The notes under the pieces were generated by a model. It did not search any database, was not told the origin of the DNA, and was given only the letters and a program-made list of their open reading frames with translations. Made by a program: the position numbers and the translations under genes. This document shows positions 1 through 7,761 of a stretch of DNA of 64,000 bases, in pieces (positions within the stretch are counted from its first letter, which is position 1; each line of letters opens with the position of its first letter). The DNA is from Roseococcus sp. SYP-B2431. GTDB taxonomy: Bacteria > Pseudomonadota > Alphaproteobacteria > Acetobacterales > Acetobacteraceae. Where the stretch lies: contig NZ_SJXD01000028.1 in assembly GCF_004336745.1 (NCBI RefSeq), positions 62,001 through 126,000 on the forward strand, in the 5' to 3' direction.

Positions 1-934
1 TCGAGCGCTCGGCCTCGTCGCACTTGTTCAGGAAGGTCAGCCGGAAGGCGAAGCCCACATCGCCGAAGATGCGCGTGTTGTCGGCCCAGGTGATGACGGT
101 GCGCGGCGACATGACGGTGGAGATGTCGCCGGCGATGAAGCCCGCGCGCGTGAGGTCGGCCAGCGCCACCATCGACTCCACCTGCTTCTTCATCTTCGCG
201 TCGCCCGAGGCGCCCAGCTTGGCCAGCACGATCTCGGTCTCCTGCGCATGCGGCAGGTAGTTCAGCGTCGCGACGATGTTCCAGCGGTCCATCTGGCCCT
301 GGTTGATCTGCTGCGTGCCGTGATAGAGGCCCGTCGTGTCGCCGAGGCCGACCGTGTTCGCCGTGGAGAAGAGGCGGAACTGCGGGTGCGGGCGGATCAC
401 GCGGTTCTGGTCGAGCAGCGTCAGCTTGCCCTCGACCTCGAGCACGCGCTGGATCACGAACATCACGTCCGGACGGCCCGCGTCATACTCGTCGAAGACG
501 AGCGCGCAGGGATGCTGCAGCGCCCAGGGGAGAATGCCCTCGCGGAACTCGGTGATCTGCTTGCCGTCCTTGAGGACGATGGCGTCCTTGCCGATCAGGT
601 CGATGCGCGAGATGTGGCTGTCGAGGTTGACGCGGATGCAGGGCCAGTTGAGGCGCGCCGCGACCTGCTCGATATGCGTGGACTTGCCCGTGCCGTGATA
701 GCCCTGGACCATCACCCGCCGGTTGAAGGCGAAGCCGGCGAGGATCGCGAGCGTCGTCTCCTTGTCGAAGCGATAGGAGGTGTCGAGCTCGGGGACGTGC
801 TCGGTGCGAGTCGAATAGGCCGGCACCTGCATGTCGATGTCCACGCCGAAGACCTCGCGGGCATTCACGGTGATATCGGGCAAATTGATCGCCGAGGTCG
901 GGCTCACATCGCCAAGTTGGGCCAGCTTCGTCAT
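1..934 (-). CDS. cobS: Aerobic cobaltochelatase subunit CobS (3' end outside window)
   Basis: AAA+ ATPase subunit of the aerobic cobaltochelatase, which works with CobT and CobN to insert cobalt into hydrogenobyrinate diamide during vitamin B12 synthesis in the cytoplasm. The N-terminus reads [21 protein letters not shown] Walker A-like GYHGTGKST lies near residue 80, and Walker B ([10 protein letters not shown]) and sensor (FSTANTVG) motifs follow. The gene runs off the left edge after about 311 codons, so the last part is missing. An in-frame ATG 21 bases upstream (955) would add seven residues; I chose 934 because the family normally begins with this short M-x-K-L stretch. Next to a J-domain gene and bolA, it sits in a common alphaproteobacterial neighbourhood; cobT probably follows outside the window. 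Confidence 0.93.
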   Translation of the reverse strand, partial: MTKLAQLGDVSPTSAINLPDITVNAREVFGVDIDMQVPAYSTRTEHVPELDTSYRFDKETTLAILAGFAFNRRVMVQGYHGTGKSTHIEQVAARLNWPCIRVNLDSHISRIDLIGKDAIVLKDGKQITEFREGILPWALQHPCALVFDEYDAGRPDVMFVIQRVLEVEGKLTLLDQNRVIRPHPQFRLFSTANTVGLGDTTGLYHGTQQINQGQMDRWNIVATLNYLPHAQETEIVLAKLGASGDAKMKKQVESMVALADLTRAGFIAGDISTVMSPRTVITWADNTRIFGDVGFAFRLTFLNKCDEAERS

Positions 935-1037
935 CACGCTTCCGCTTCGTTGCATTTGGGTGTGGAGGGATGTTAGGGCAGCCCGCGTCCCGCGGCTACC
1001 CGGCTCGGGGCCGAAGCCGGCCGGATGTCCGGCGCAC

Positions 1038-1634
1038 TCAACCCGCGTGGGCAGGCTGGGCGGCATCCGCCGCCCGCCCCACGCGCTGGCGCAGGAGCGA
1101 ATAGGCCCGGTTGATGTCCTTCAGCTTCTCTTCGGTGCTGCGGTCGCCGCCATTCGCATCCGGATGGTAGCGCTTGGCGAGCTCCTTGTAGCGCATCTTC
1201 AGCGTCGCCGGGTCGAGCGGCCATTCCAGCTCGAGCAGGCCGAGGGCCGCGCGCAGCTCGGGCGGCGCCTCGTGCCGGGGCGGCTGTCGGCGCTTCTCGT
1301 GCAGCGCCGTGTCGCGCAGGATGCCCAGCGGATCGGCGATCAGCTCGGGATCGATGTAGGAGGCGCCGCCAAGGCGGCCCAGCGGCCAGGTCGGCCGCTG
1401 CCAGCCCGTGTCGGAGCGGATGGCGGTCTCGATCGCGGCCTCGCCCATGCCCCGGTAGAAGTCCCAGCCGGCATTGTACTGGCGCACATGGTCCAGGCAG
1501 AACCAGAGGTATTCGCGCAGGGCGCGGTCCTTGGGGGCGCGGAACTCGCCATGCTTGCCGCAGCCGGGCGAGGCGCAGTCGCGGGGCGGCGCCTTGGGGT
1601 CGGTCTGGGGCTGGAAACTCGCGCGGCGCGCCAT
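1038..1634 (-). CDS. J-domain (DnaJ-class) co-chaperone-like protein
   Basis: A 198-residue protein with a C-terminal J domain (about residues 130-185) containing the essential HPD at 157-159 (context RYHPDANGG), so it should stimulate a DnaK-type ATPase. The N-terminal half has cysteines and histidines (C20, C25, H28, C46, H49) that could form a small metal site, and a [13 protein letters not shown] segment typical of the alphaproteobacterial J-protein encoded beside cobS. An upstream in-frame start at 1706 would overlap divergent bolA. The ATG at 1634 leaves a 64-base divergent promoter region and is preferred. The client protein is unknown. Confidence 0.85.
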   Translation of the reverse strand: MARRASFQPQTDPKAPPRDCASPGCGKHGEFRAPKDRALREYLWFCLDHVRQYNAGWDFYRGMGEAAIETAIRSDTGWQRPTWPLGRLGGASYIDPELIADPLGILRDTALHEKRRQPPRHEAPPELRAALGLLELEWPLDPATLKMRYKELAKRYHPDANGGDRSTEEKLKDINRAYSLLRQRVGRAADAAQPAHAG

Positions 1635-1698
1635 CCGGACTTTATGGGTGGGCGGCACGGGCTTGGCAACGTCGGCTTCGCGGGCGAAAGCTTGTGTC

Positions 1699-1974
1699 AT
1701 GGACAATCGGGCCGATCGGATCCGATCCGTGCTGGCGGCGCAATTCGCCCCGGCGCGGATCGAGGTGGTGGACGACAGCGCGAAGCATGCGGGGCATGCC
1801 GGCGCGCGACCTGGCGGGCAGACGCATTACAGCGTCCTGCTGGTGAGCGACGCCTTCACGGGCATGAACCGCGTGGCGCGCTCGCGCGCCGTGCATGCGG
1901 CGCTGGAAGCCGAATTCTCCGGCGGGCTGCACGCGCTGGCGCTGACGCTGCGGGCCCCCTCAGAGGTCAGCTGA
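1699..1974 (+). CDS. bolA: BolA family protein
   Basis: A 91-residue BolA/IbaG-type protein. Such proteins pair with monothiol glutaredoxins in iron-sulfur handling and stress-related regulation. The fold is recognisable from the N-terminal helix (RIRSVLAAQFAPARIEVVDD), a glycine-rich loop with histidines, the THYSVLLVSDAF strand and the RVARSRAVHAAL helix. It is divergent from the J-domain gene and its 3' end overlaps the convergent rnk-like gene by 15 bases. No glutaredoxin gene is nearby in this window. Confidence 0.9.
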   Translation: MDNRADRIRSVLAAQFAPARIEVVDDSAKHAGHAGARPGGQTHYSVLLVSDAFTGMNRVARSRAVHAALEAEFSGGLHALALTLRAPSEVS

Positions 1975-2373
1975 GCCGGGCCGGACGGAGAGCACGGTCA
2001 GGCGGCGCATCCGCCCGTCCTGGGTCGGCCAGTCGATGGACTGGCCTTCCGACAGCCCGATCAGCCCCGCCCCCACCAGGGACAGCACCGAGACGCGCCC
2101 CTCGGCGATGTCGGCCTCGCCGGGCAGCACGAGCCGGACGGCGCGCCTCTCCCCCGTGCCGGCGTCGTGGAACTCCACGAGCGAGCCGAGCGCGACGGTG
2201 GTGGCCGGCAATTCGGCGGCGGCGACCAGCTCGGTGCGGTCCGCCTCCTCGTGCAGCAGGCTGGCGACCTGCGGATGGCGGCGCGCCGCCGCATCCGCCA
2301 GGGCCACCAGCTGGATCTGGCCTTCGATGGACATCAGCAGGGGCGGGCGCCGAAGCGCGAGGGGTTGGGTCAT
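1960..2373 (-). CDS. rnk: Rnk-like nucleoside diphosphate kinase regulator (GreA/GreB C-terminal domain)
   Basis: A 137-residue cytoplasmic protein. The C-terminal half (about residues 55-130) matches the GreA/GreB/Rnk FKBP-like domain: VEFHDAGTGE, AVRLVLPGEADIAEGRVSVL and VGAGLIGLSEGQSIDWP. Rnk proteins bind RNA polymerase near the secondary channel but lack the long coiled coil of GreA, which fits the short N-terminal helix here. It is convergent with bolA and overlaps it at the stop. It could also be called a GreA/GreB-family elongation factor; the exact role is not shown by sequence. Confidence 0.8.
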   Translation of the reverse strand: MTQPLALRRPPLLMSIEGQIQLVALADAAARRHPQVASLLHEEADRTELVAAAELPATTVALGSLVEFHDAGTGERRAVRLVLPGEADIAEGRVSVLSLVGAGLIGLSEGQSIDWPTQDGRMRRLTVLSVRPGSADL

Positions 2374-2631
2374 GTCTCGAATGTTCCTGGGCGCGCCGGA
2401 CGCGCCGGAGCCCGGACGCAGGGAGCGTCCGCGAAGGGATGGAGATGGAAGTCGTCCCGGGCGAGGGGGCGCGAGACGCGCCGCCGCCGGCCCGGGCTAG
2501 AGGCCCGCGATCAGGCGCCCCGCACGAGCGAGGCCGCGTCCAGAAATGGCGAGGCGGGCAGGCATGGGGAAGAGATGTCCTTCCGGACCGCAAAAATCAA
2601 GCGTGGCGGGCCGATGGCCAACCGGGCGGGA

Positions 2632-3228
2632 TCAGCCCGCGGTCTTCTCGGCGGCGCTCTCGGCCAGGTCGCTCCATTCCGGCCACTTCTTCCGGACGAC
2701 CGGGCTGTCCGGCGCATAGGCGTGGCAGGTGCCGAGGAGGTGCGGGCGCTTGCGCGGCGCGCCGGCGGCCTCGGCCTGGCGCTGCTCGTCCTGCTGGCGC
2801 TTGCGCATCGGCCAGACGGTCTGGAAGGCCACCGTCGCCATCTGGGCGATGACCTCGCGCAGATGGGTGCAGCCCAGCACCCCGCCCACCCGCTCGTTGA
2901 CCGCGCGGTTGAAGCCGGCGCCGATGGTCAGCCCGGCCAGCTTCGCGAAATTCGGCGTGGCGCCCGGGCAGACGGCGAAGGGCGTATGGTCCGACACCGC
3001 CTCGCAGGCCGTGATCCTCATCTCCATGTCCACCGTCATGCGGACCCACATGCCGTGGATCGGGTCGCCCGGATGGACGTCGCCGCGGTGCTCGGAGGGG
3101 AAGCCGTAGGTCTTGGTGTCGGTGAGATGGGCCTCGATGTCGACCTGCCCGTCCTCCCGCGCATAGCCGCGCAGCGAGATGTCGCGCAGGTGCGAGAGCT
3201 TCCGGGGAGAGGGGGAGGACAACGGCAT
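2632..3228 (-). CDS. DUF2889 family protein
   Basis: A 198-residue protein of the uncharacterised DUF2889 family. It has the typical body: D-G-Q-V-D-I-E-A-H-L-T-D-T-K near the N-terminus, HPGDPIHGMWVRMTVD, a conserved CPGATPNF and GCTHLREVIAQMATVAFQTVWP. No signal peptide or membrane segment is seen, and the function is unknown. The C-terminal tail is charged. The start at 3228 lies only four bases from an inverted repeat (3233-3252) and has no clear ribosome binding site, so the transcript could be nearly leaderless. It is divergent from secB. Confidence 0.8.
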   Translation of the reverse strand: MPLSSPSPRKLSHLRDISLRGYAREDGQVDIEAHLTDTKTYGFPSEHRGDVHPGDPIHGMWVRMTVDMEMRITACEAVSDHTPFAVCPGATPNFAKLAGLTIGAGFNRAVNERVGGVLGCTHLREVIAQMATVAFQTVWPMRKRQQDEQRQAEAAGAPRKRPHLLGTCHAYAPDSPVVRKKWPEWSDLAESAAEKTAG

Positions 3229-3232
3229 CGCA

Positions 3233-3252
3233 GCATAAGATAGGCCTTATGC
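3233..3252. promoter_or_regulatory. Operator-like inverted repeat between DUF2889 gene and secB
   Basis: Perfect 7-base arms GCATAAG and CTTATGC separated by ATAGGC, just ahead of the DUF2889 start codon. The outer arms (CATAA and CCTTATG) match those of the 18-base palindrome before the SahR-like gene at 44970-44987. A binding site for a repressor is an inference; it may also overlap a -10 element on the minus strand. Confidence 0.4.
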
Positions 3253-3371
3253 CGCAGCGCGCAAAGCCTCGGGGCCCGTCCCGCCGCGAATGGCCGGCCT
3301 GCGGGATCCTCTGGCGGCCCGGCCGCCCGCGTGGTAGCCGCCGCCGGACGCAATCTCCCCAGAGGGCCGCT

Positions 3372-3854
3372 ATGTCCGACCAGCCGATCCAGCTCCCGAA
3401 CCCGCCCAACGGCGAGCCGCCGCTGCCGCTGACGCTCAACATCCAGTTCACCAAGGACCTCTCCTTCGAGGTGCCCGGCGCCCCCGGCATCTTCGCCACC
3501 CTGCGCGAGCAGCCGCGGGTCGACCTCGCGCTCGACGTCCAGGCCCGGCCGGTCCAGGAGGGGGAGAACGTCTTCGAGATCTCGCTCATCATCCGGGCGG
3601 ACGCCAAGGCGGCAGACGGCACCCAGTGCTTCATCGCCGAGCTGACCTATTGCGGAATCTTCACCGTCAACGTGCCGCAGGAGCATCTGGAGCCGGTGCT
3701 GCTGGTCGAATGCCCTCGACTGCTGTTCCCCTTCGCCCGCAACATCCTGGCCGATGTGACGGCCGGCGGCGGCTTCCCCCCGGTGATGCTCAATCCCATC
3801 GATTTCGTCCAACTGTGGCAAAATCGCCGCGGTCAGACCTCAGGCACTGCCTGA
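3372..3854 (+). CDS. secB: Protein-export chaperone SecB
   Basis: A 160-residue SecB homologue, the tetrameric cytosolic chaperone that keeps preproteins unfolded and delivers them to SecA. Recognisable segments are IQFTKDLSFEVPGAP near residue 25, the AELTYCGIFTV strand, the LLVECPRLLFPFARNILAD helix and the FPPVMLNPIDFVQLW C-terminal block. The ATG at 3372 follows the purine-rich AGAGGG, giving a good ribosome binding site. It stands alone, divergent from the DUF2889 gene. Length and motifs are normal for alphaproteobacteria. Confidence 0.95.
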   Translation: MSDQPIQLPNPPNGEPPLPLTLNIQFTKDLSFEVPGAPGIFATLREQPRVDLALDVQARPVQEGENVFEISLIIRADAKAADGTQCFIAELTYCGIFTVNVPQEHLEPVLLVECPRLLFPFARNILADVTAGGGFPPVMLNPIDFVQLWQNRRGQTSGTA

Positions 3855-4095
3855 GGTCCAGCACAAGCGGTGCGACGGCGCCGGCTGCGGCCGACCATAT
3901 CTGGTGCGTAAATATGCCGTGAAATGCGTGGTTGTTTCGTTGGCCAGCAATGCACGCATGACTTGCAATCCTTAACAATCAATGATTTGCTCACCCTCGT
4001 CCTGTCCAGCGAGAGTGAGCCTTATGGCGCCCGTGCAACCTTCCGTTGCGCTTCCCTCAGCTCCGATCCTCCCCTTCCGGCGGGAGCGGCCCGAA

Positions 4096-5223
4096 ATGCC
4101 GGCGCCGCTGCGCCTCTCGCCGCCCCACCTCGTCGGCACCGAGATGGACGCCCTGCGCGAGACGCTGGAATCCGGCTGGCTCGCGCCCGCCGGCCCCACC
4201 CTCGCCCGCTTCGAGGCCGCGCTGACCGGGACGATGCAGCTGCCCCATGCGGCGGCGCTGAGCTCGGGCACCGCGGCGCTGCATCTGGGCTATCGGCTGC
4301 TGGGCGTCGAGCCGGGCGACGAGGTCTGGACCAGCACTCTCACCTTCGTCGCCACCATCGCCCCCGCCGTGCAGATGGGCGCGACGCCCCGCTTCCTGGA
4401 CGTCGATCCCGCGAGCTGGACGCTCGACCCGCAGCTGCTGGGCGAGGAACTCGCCGCCGCCGCGCGGCGCGGCCGGCTGCCCCGCGTGGTGGTGCCGGCG
4501 GATCTCTACGGCCAGCCCTCCGACATGGCGGCGATCCGCGCCGTTTGCGCCCGCTGGGGCGTGCCGGTGCTCTCCGACAGCGCCTGCGCCCTGGGGGGGC
4601 GGCAGCACGGCCGGCCGGCCGGCCATGGCGCCGACCTCGTGGCGGTGAGCTTCAACGGCAACAAGATCGTGACGGCCGGCGGCGGCGGGGCGCTGCTCTC
4701 CGCCGATGGCGACATGATCGCCCGGGCCCGCCACCTCGCCAGCCAGGCCAAGGAGCCGGCGCCCCACTATCAGCACGAGACGACGGGCTTCAACTATGCC
4801 ATGAGCTCGGTGCTCGCCGCCGTCGGCCTGGCGCAGCTGCCGAGCCTGGAGGAGCGGGTCGAGACGCGCCGCGCGGTCTTCGGCCGCTACCTCGACGCGC
4901 TGGGCCTGCTCCCTGGCCTCTCCTTCATGCCGGAGCCGGGCTGGTCGCGCTCCACGCGCTGGCTGAGCGCGATGCGGGTCGACCCGCAGCACTTCGGCCG
5001 CGACCGCGAGGCCATCCGCCTGGCGCTGGCGGAGCAGGGGATCGAGAGCCGGCCGGTCTGGAAGCCGCTGCACCTGCAGCCCGCCTTCCGGCACGCGCCC
5101 TCGGTCGGCGGCGAGGTGGCGGCGGCGCTGTTCGAGCAGGGACTCTGCCTGCCCTCGGGGAGCGCGATGACGGTGCCGCAGCAGTTCCGGGCCATCTCGG
5201 CCATCCGTGCGCTGCATCGCTGA
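4096..5223 (+). CDS. DegT/DnrJ/EryC1/StrS-family nucleotide-sugar aminotransferase (PglE/LegC-like)
   Basis: A PLP-dependent sugar aminotransferase of 375 residues. The Schiff-base lysine is probably K190 in the SFNGNKIVTAGGGG motif, which resembles enzymes aminating UDP-4-keto-6-deoxy-GlcNAc (PglE, LegC, EpsN). The N-terminal LSPPHLVGTEMDAL, the LSSGTAALHLGYRLLG PLP-phosphate loop and DVDPASWTLDP are also typical. Two earlier in-frame ATGs exist (3982 and 4024). I chose 4096 because GGGAG precedes it and the length then fits the family. It begins the polysaccharide block and could aminate the product of the CapD-like dehydratase at 7762-9726. Upstream bases 3855-4095 hold a relatively AT-rich stretch (about 3895-3990) likely to contain the promoter. 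Confidence 0.88.
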   Translation: MPAPLRLSPPHLVGTEMDALRETLESGWLAPAGPTLARFEAALTGTMQLPHAAALSSGTAALHLGYRLLGVEPGDEVWTSTLTFVATIAPAVQMGATPRFLDVDPASWTLDPQLLGEELAAAARRGRLPRVVVPADLYGQPSDMAAIRAVCARWGVPVLSDSACALGGRQHGRPAGHGADLVAVSFNGNKIVTAGGGGALLSADGDMIARARHLASQAKEPAPHYQHETTGFNYAMSSVLAAVGLAQLPSLEERVETRRAVFGRYLDALGLLPGLSFMPEPGWSRSTRWLSAMRVDPQHFGRDREAIRLALAEQGIESRPVWKPLHLQPAFRHAPSVGGEVAAALFEQGLCLPSGSAMTVPQQFRAISAIRALHR

Positions 5224-5239
5224 GGCCGGCGCCGCCAGC

Positions 5240-6496
5240 TTGCGCATCCTCTATCTGCACCAGCACTTCTCCACGCCCGATGGCGCGACGGCCACGCGCA
5301 GCCATGCCATGGCCCGCGCCCTGGCGCAGCGCGGCCATGCGGTGACGCTGGCCTGCGGGCAATTCTCCGGGGCGGCGACCGGGCTCTCCGGCCCCTTCCG
5401 CCGGGGACGCCGCTCCGGTCGCGTCTCGGGCTTCGAACTGGTCGAATTCGCCATTCCCTGCGGCAATGCGATGAGCCTCAAGGCCCGGACCGCCGCCTTC
5501 CTGCGCTATGCCGCGCGCGCCGGGTGGATGGCGGCGCGCGGCGAATGGGACCTGGTGATCGCCAGCTCCACGCCGCTGACCGTCGCCTTGCCGGCGCTGG
5601 CGGCGCGGCGGCTGCGGGGTACGCCCTTCCTCTTCGAGATCCGCGATCCCTGGCCGGAGCTGCCGGCCGCGCTGGGGCTGCGGGCGCCGGGCCTGCTCGC
5701 CGCCATGGAGCGCCTCGCCGGCGCGGCCTGCCGGAACGCCTCGGCCGTGGTCGCCCTGACCGAGGGGATCGGCGCCACCGCGCTCGCCCGCGGCACCCCG
5801 GCCGGACGGCTGCATGTCATCCCCCAGGGCTGCGACCTCGACCTCTTCGGCCCGCAGGTCGCGCCCTGGCGGCCGGAGGCGGCGGGCAGCCAGGAGATGC
5901 TGGCCGTCTATGCCGGGGCGCATGGCCGCGCGAACGGGCTGGGGCTGCTGCTCGACGCGGCGGCCCGGCTGCGCGCGGCGGGCGAGCGGCGGGTGCGGCT
6001 GGTCCTGGTCGGCGAGGGCGGCGAGAGGCCGGCGCTGGTGGCCGATGCGGCGGCGCGCGGGCTCGGCAACGTCACCTTCCTCGACCCCCTGCCCAAGCGG
6101 GAGCTGGCGCGGCTGCTCGCCGGCAGCCGGGCCGGGCTGCTCTGCCTCGCGCCCCTGCCCGAATTCGCCGAGTGGACGGCGCCGAACAAGCTGATGGACT
6201 ACCTCGCCGCCGGCCTGCCCGTGCTGTCCAACGTTCCGGGCGAGGCCGCGCGGATCCTCTCCGGCGGCGCGGGCGAGACCTGCGCGGACGCGGCCTCGCT
6301 CGCCGCCGCGCTGTCCCGCCTCGCCGCCGACCCCGGGCGGCGCGAGGCGATGGGCCGGGCGGCGAGGGATCTCGCGGTCCGGCGCTTCGACCGGCGGCTG
6401 CTCGCCGCGCGCTTCGTGACGGCCGTCGAGGGGGCGGCCGCCGAGGGGGCCGCGACCTCACGCGCGGCCGCGGCGCCGGGCTGGGACGCCGCATGA
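5240..6496 (+). CDS. GT4-family glycosyltransferase (WbuB-like)
   Basis: A 418-residue GT-B fold glycosyltransferase. The N-terminal RILYLHQHFSTPDGATATRS is the classic start of WbuB-like GT4 enzymes. FEIRDPWPELPAALG is the family acceptor-side motif. The C-terminal half has a donor-binding region ending in APNKLMDYLAAGLPVLSNVPGEAA, where the family's E-x7-E is modified. The start is probably TTG at 5240, matching the family N-terminus; a GTG at 5207 would overlap the preceding aminotransferase. The stop overlaps the next gene's start (ATGA). The sugar donor is not predictable, but an N-acetylated amino sugar is plausible from the neighbours. Confidence 0.88.
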   Translation: MRILYLHQHFSTPDGATATRSHAMARALAQRGHAVTLACGQFSGAATGLSGPFRRGRRSGRVSGFELVEFAIPCGNAMSLKARTAAFLRYAARAGWMAARGEWDLVIASSTPLTVALPALAARRLRGTPFLFEIRDPWPELPAALGLRAPGLLAAMERLAGAACRNASAVVALTEGIGATALARGTPAGRLHVIPQGCDLDLFGPQVAPWRPEAAGSQEMLAVYAGAHGRANGLGLLLDAAARLRAAGERRVRLVLVGEGGERPALVADAAARGLGNVTFLDPLPKRELARLLAGSRAGLLCLAPLPEFAEWTAPNKLMDYLAAGLPVLSNVPGEAARILSGGAGETCADAASLAAALSRLAADPGRREAMGRAARDLAVRRFDRRLLAARFVTAVEGAAAEGAATSRAAAAPGWDAA

Positions 6497-7650
6497 TCCT
6501 GCTGCTCTCCGCGGCCCATCCGCCCGACGACATGCGCGTCGTCCGCAAGGAGGGGGCGGCGCTGGCCGCCGCCGGCTGGCGGGTCATGCATCTCTGTCCG
6601 GGGGCCGGCGGGCCCCTGCCGCCGGTCGGGGGCGTGGCGATCGATACCGTCGCCGGCCGCTCGCGGCTGCGCCGGCTGCCCGCGCTGTATCGGCGCGCGG
6701 TGGCGCTGCGCCCCGCCGTGATCCACGCCTCGGAGCCGGATTCCTGGGCCGTGGCGCTGCTGGCCGGTGCCCGTTGCGGCGCCCGCGTGGTGCTCGACGT
6801 CCACGAGCACTACCCCTCCCGCCTCGACGGCCGGCTGCCGGCGGCGCTGCGGCCCGTGGCGCGAGCGGCGCTGCGGCTCGCCATGCGGGCGATGGGGCGG
6901 GCGGCCGATGCGGTGGTCCTCGCCAAGGAGGGGCTGGCCGCGGATTTTACGGCGCGCACGCCCCTGGTCGCCGTGCGGAACCATGCGCTGGTGCCGGCGG
7001 GCCTGCCGCGCCGCGAGCATCGCGACGGGCCCATTACCCTGCTGCATCTCGGCGCCATCGGCGTGAGGCGCGGCTGGCCGCAGCTGCTGGCGGCCATGGC
7101 GCTCGCGCCGGCCGGCACCCGCCTCCTGGTCATCGGCCGCTTCACCGACGGCAGCGAGGCGGATTTCCGGGAGGCGGCGGAGCGCGCCGGCCTCGCCGGG
7201 CGCATCGAGGTCGCCGGCTGGATGCCCGCCGAGGCCGCCCTCGCCCGCGCGGCGGCCGAGGCGGATGTGAACCTCGTCCTCTTCCAGCCGGGCGAGGAGA
7301 ACCACCGGCTGGCCCTGCCGCACAAGCTCTTCGACGGCATGGCGATCGGCCTGCCGGTCATCGCGCCGGATTTCGCGACCGGGGTGGCCGGGATCGTGCG
7401 CGGCGCCGGCTGCGGCGTGCTGGTGGATGTGGGCAGCCCGGCCTGCATCGCCGCCGCCGTCACGGCCCTGACCGATCGGGCGGCGCGCGTCCGGCTCGGC
7501 GATGCGGGCTGGCGCGCCGCGCGCGGCCCCTGGGGCTGGGCGGCCGAGGCCGAGCGGCTGGTGGAGCTCTATCGCGGGCTGACGGCGCCGGGGCGGGCCA
7601 GGGACGAAACGGCGGCCGCCGTTCCGGACCTGCCGGGCAAGCGGGCGTGA
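6493..7650 (+). CDS. GT4-family glycosyltransferase
   Basis: A 385-residue glycosyltransferase. The N-terminal MILLLSAAHPPDDMRVVRKEG and VVLDVHEHYPSR indicate the acceptor-binding lobe. ITLLHLGAIGVRRGWPQLLAAM opens the nucleotide-sugar lobe, and HKLFDGMAIGLPVIAPDF is the donor-binding loop. It overlaps the upstream glycosyltransferase by four bases, so the two are probably translationally coupled and act in sequence on the same lipid-linked glycan. About 110 bases separate it from the dehydratase gene. Substrate unknown. Confidence 0.85.
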   Translation: MILLLSAAHPPDDMRVVRKEGAALAAAGWRVMHLCPGAGGPLPPVGGVAIDTVAGRSRLRRLPALYRRAVALRPAVIHASEPDSWAVALLAGARCGARVVLDVHEHYPSRLDGRLPAALRPVARAALRLAMRAMGRAADAVVLAKEGLAADFTARTPLVAVRNHALVPAGLPRREHRDGPITLLHLGAIGVRRGWPQLLAAMALAPAGTRLLVIGRFTDGSEADFREAAERAGLAGRIEVAGWMPAEAALARAAAEADVNLVLFQPGEENHRLALPHKLFDGMAIGLPVIAPDFATGVAGIVRGAGCGVLVDVGSPACIAAAVTALTDRAARVRLGDAGWRAARGPWGWAAEAERLVELYRGLTAPGRARDETAAAVPDLPGKRA

Positions 7651-7761
7651 GGCGCCCGCGGCCCGGATTCGGCTGCGGCCGCGCGGATGGCTGAGACCCC
7701 GGAACCAGCCATTTCGCGCCCGGCGTTCCAGCACGGGGCCGGAGCGACTATAACCCGCGCG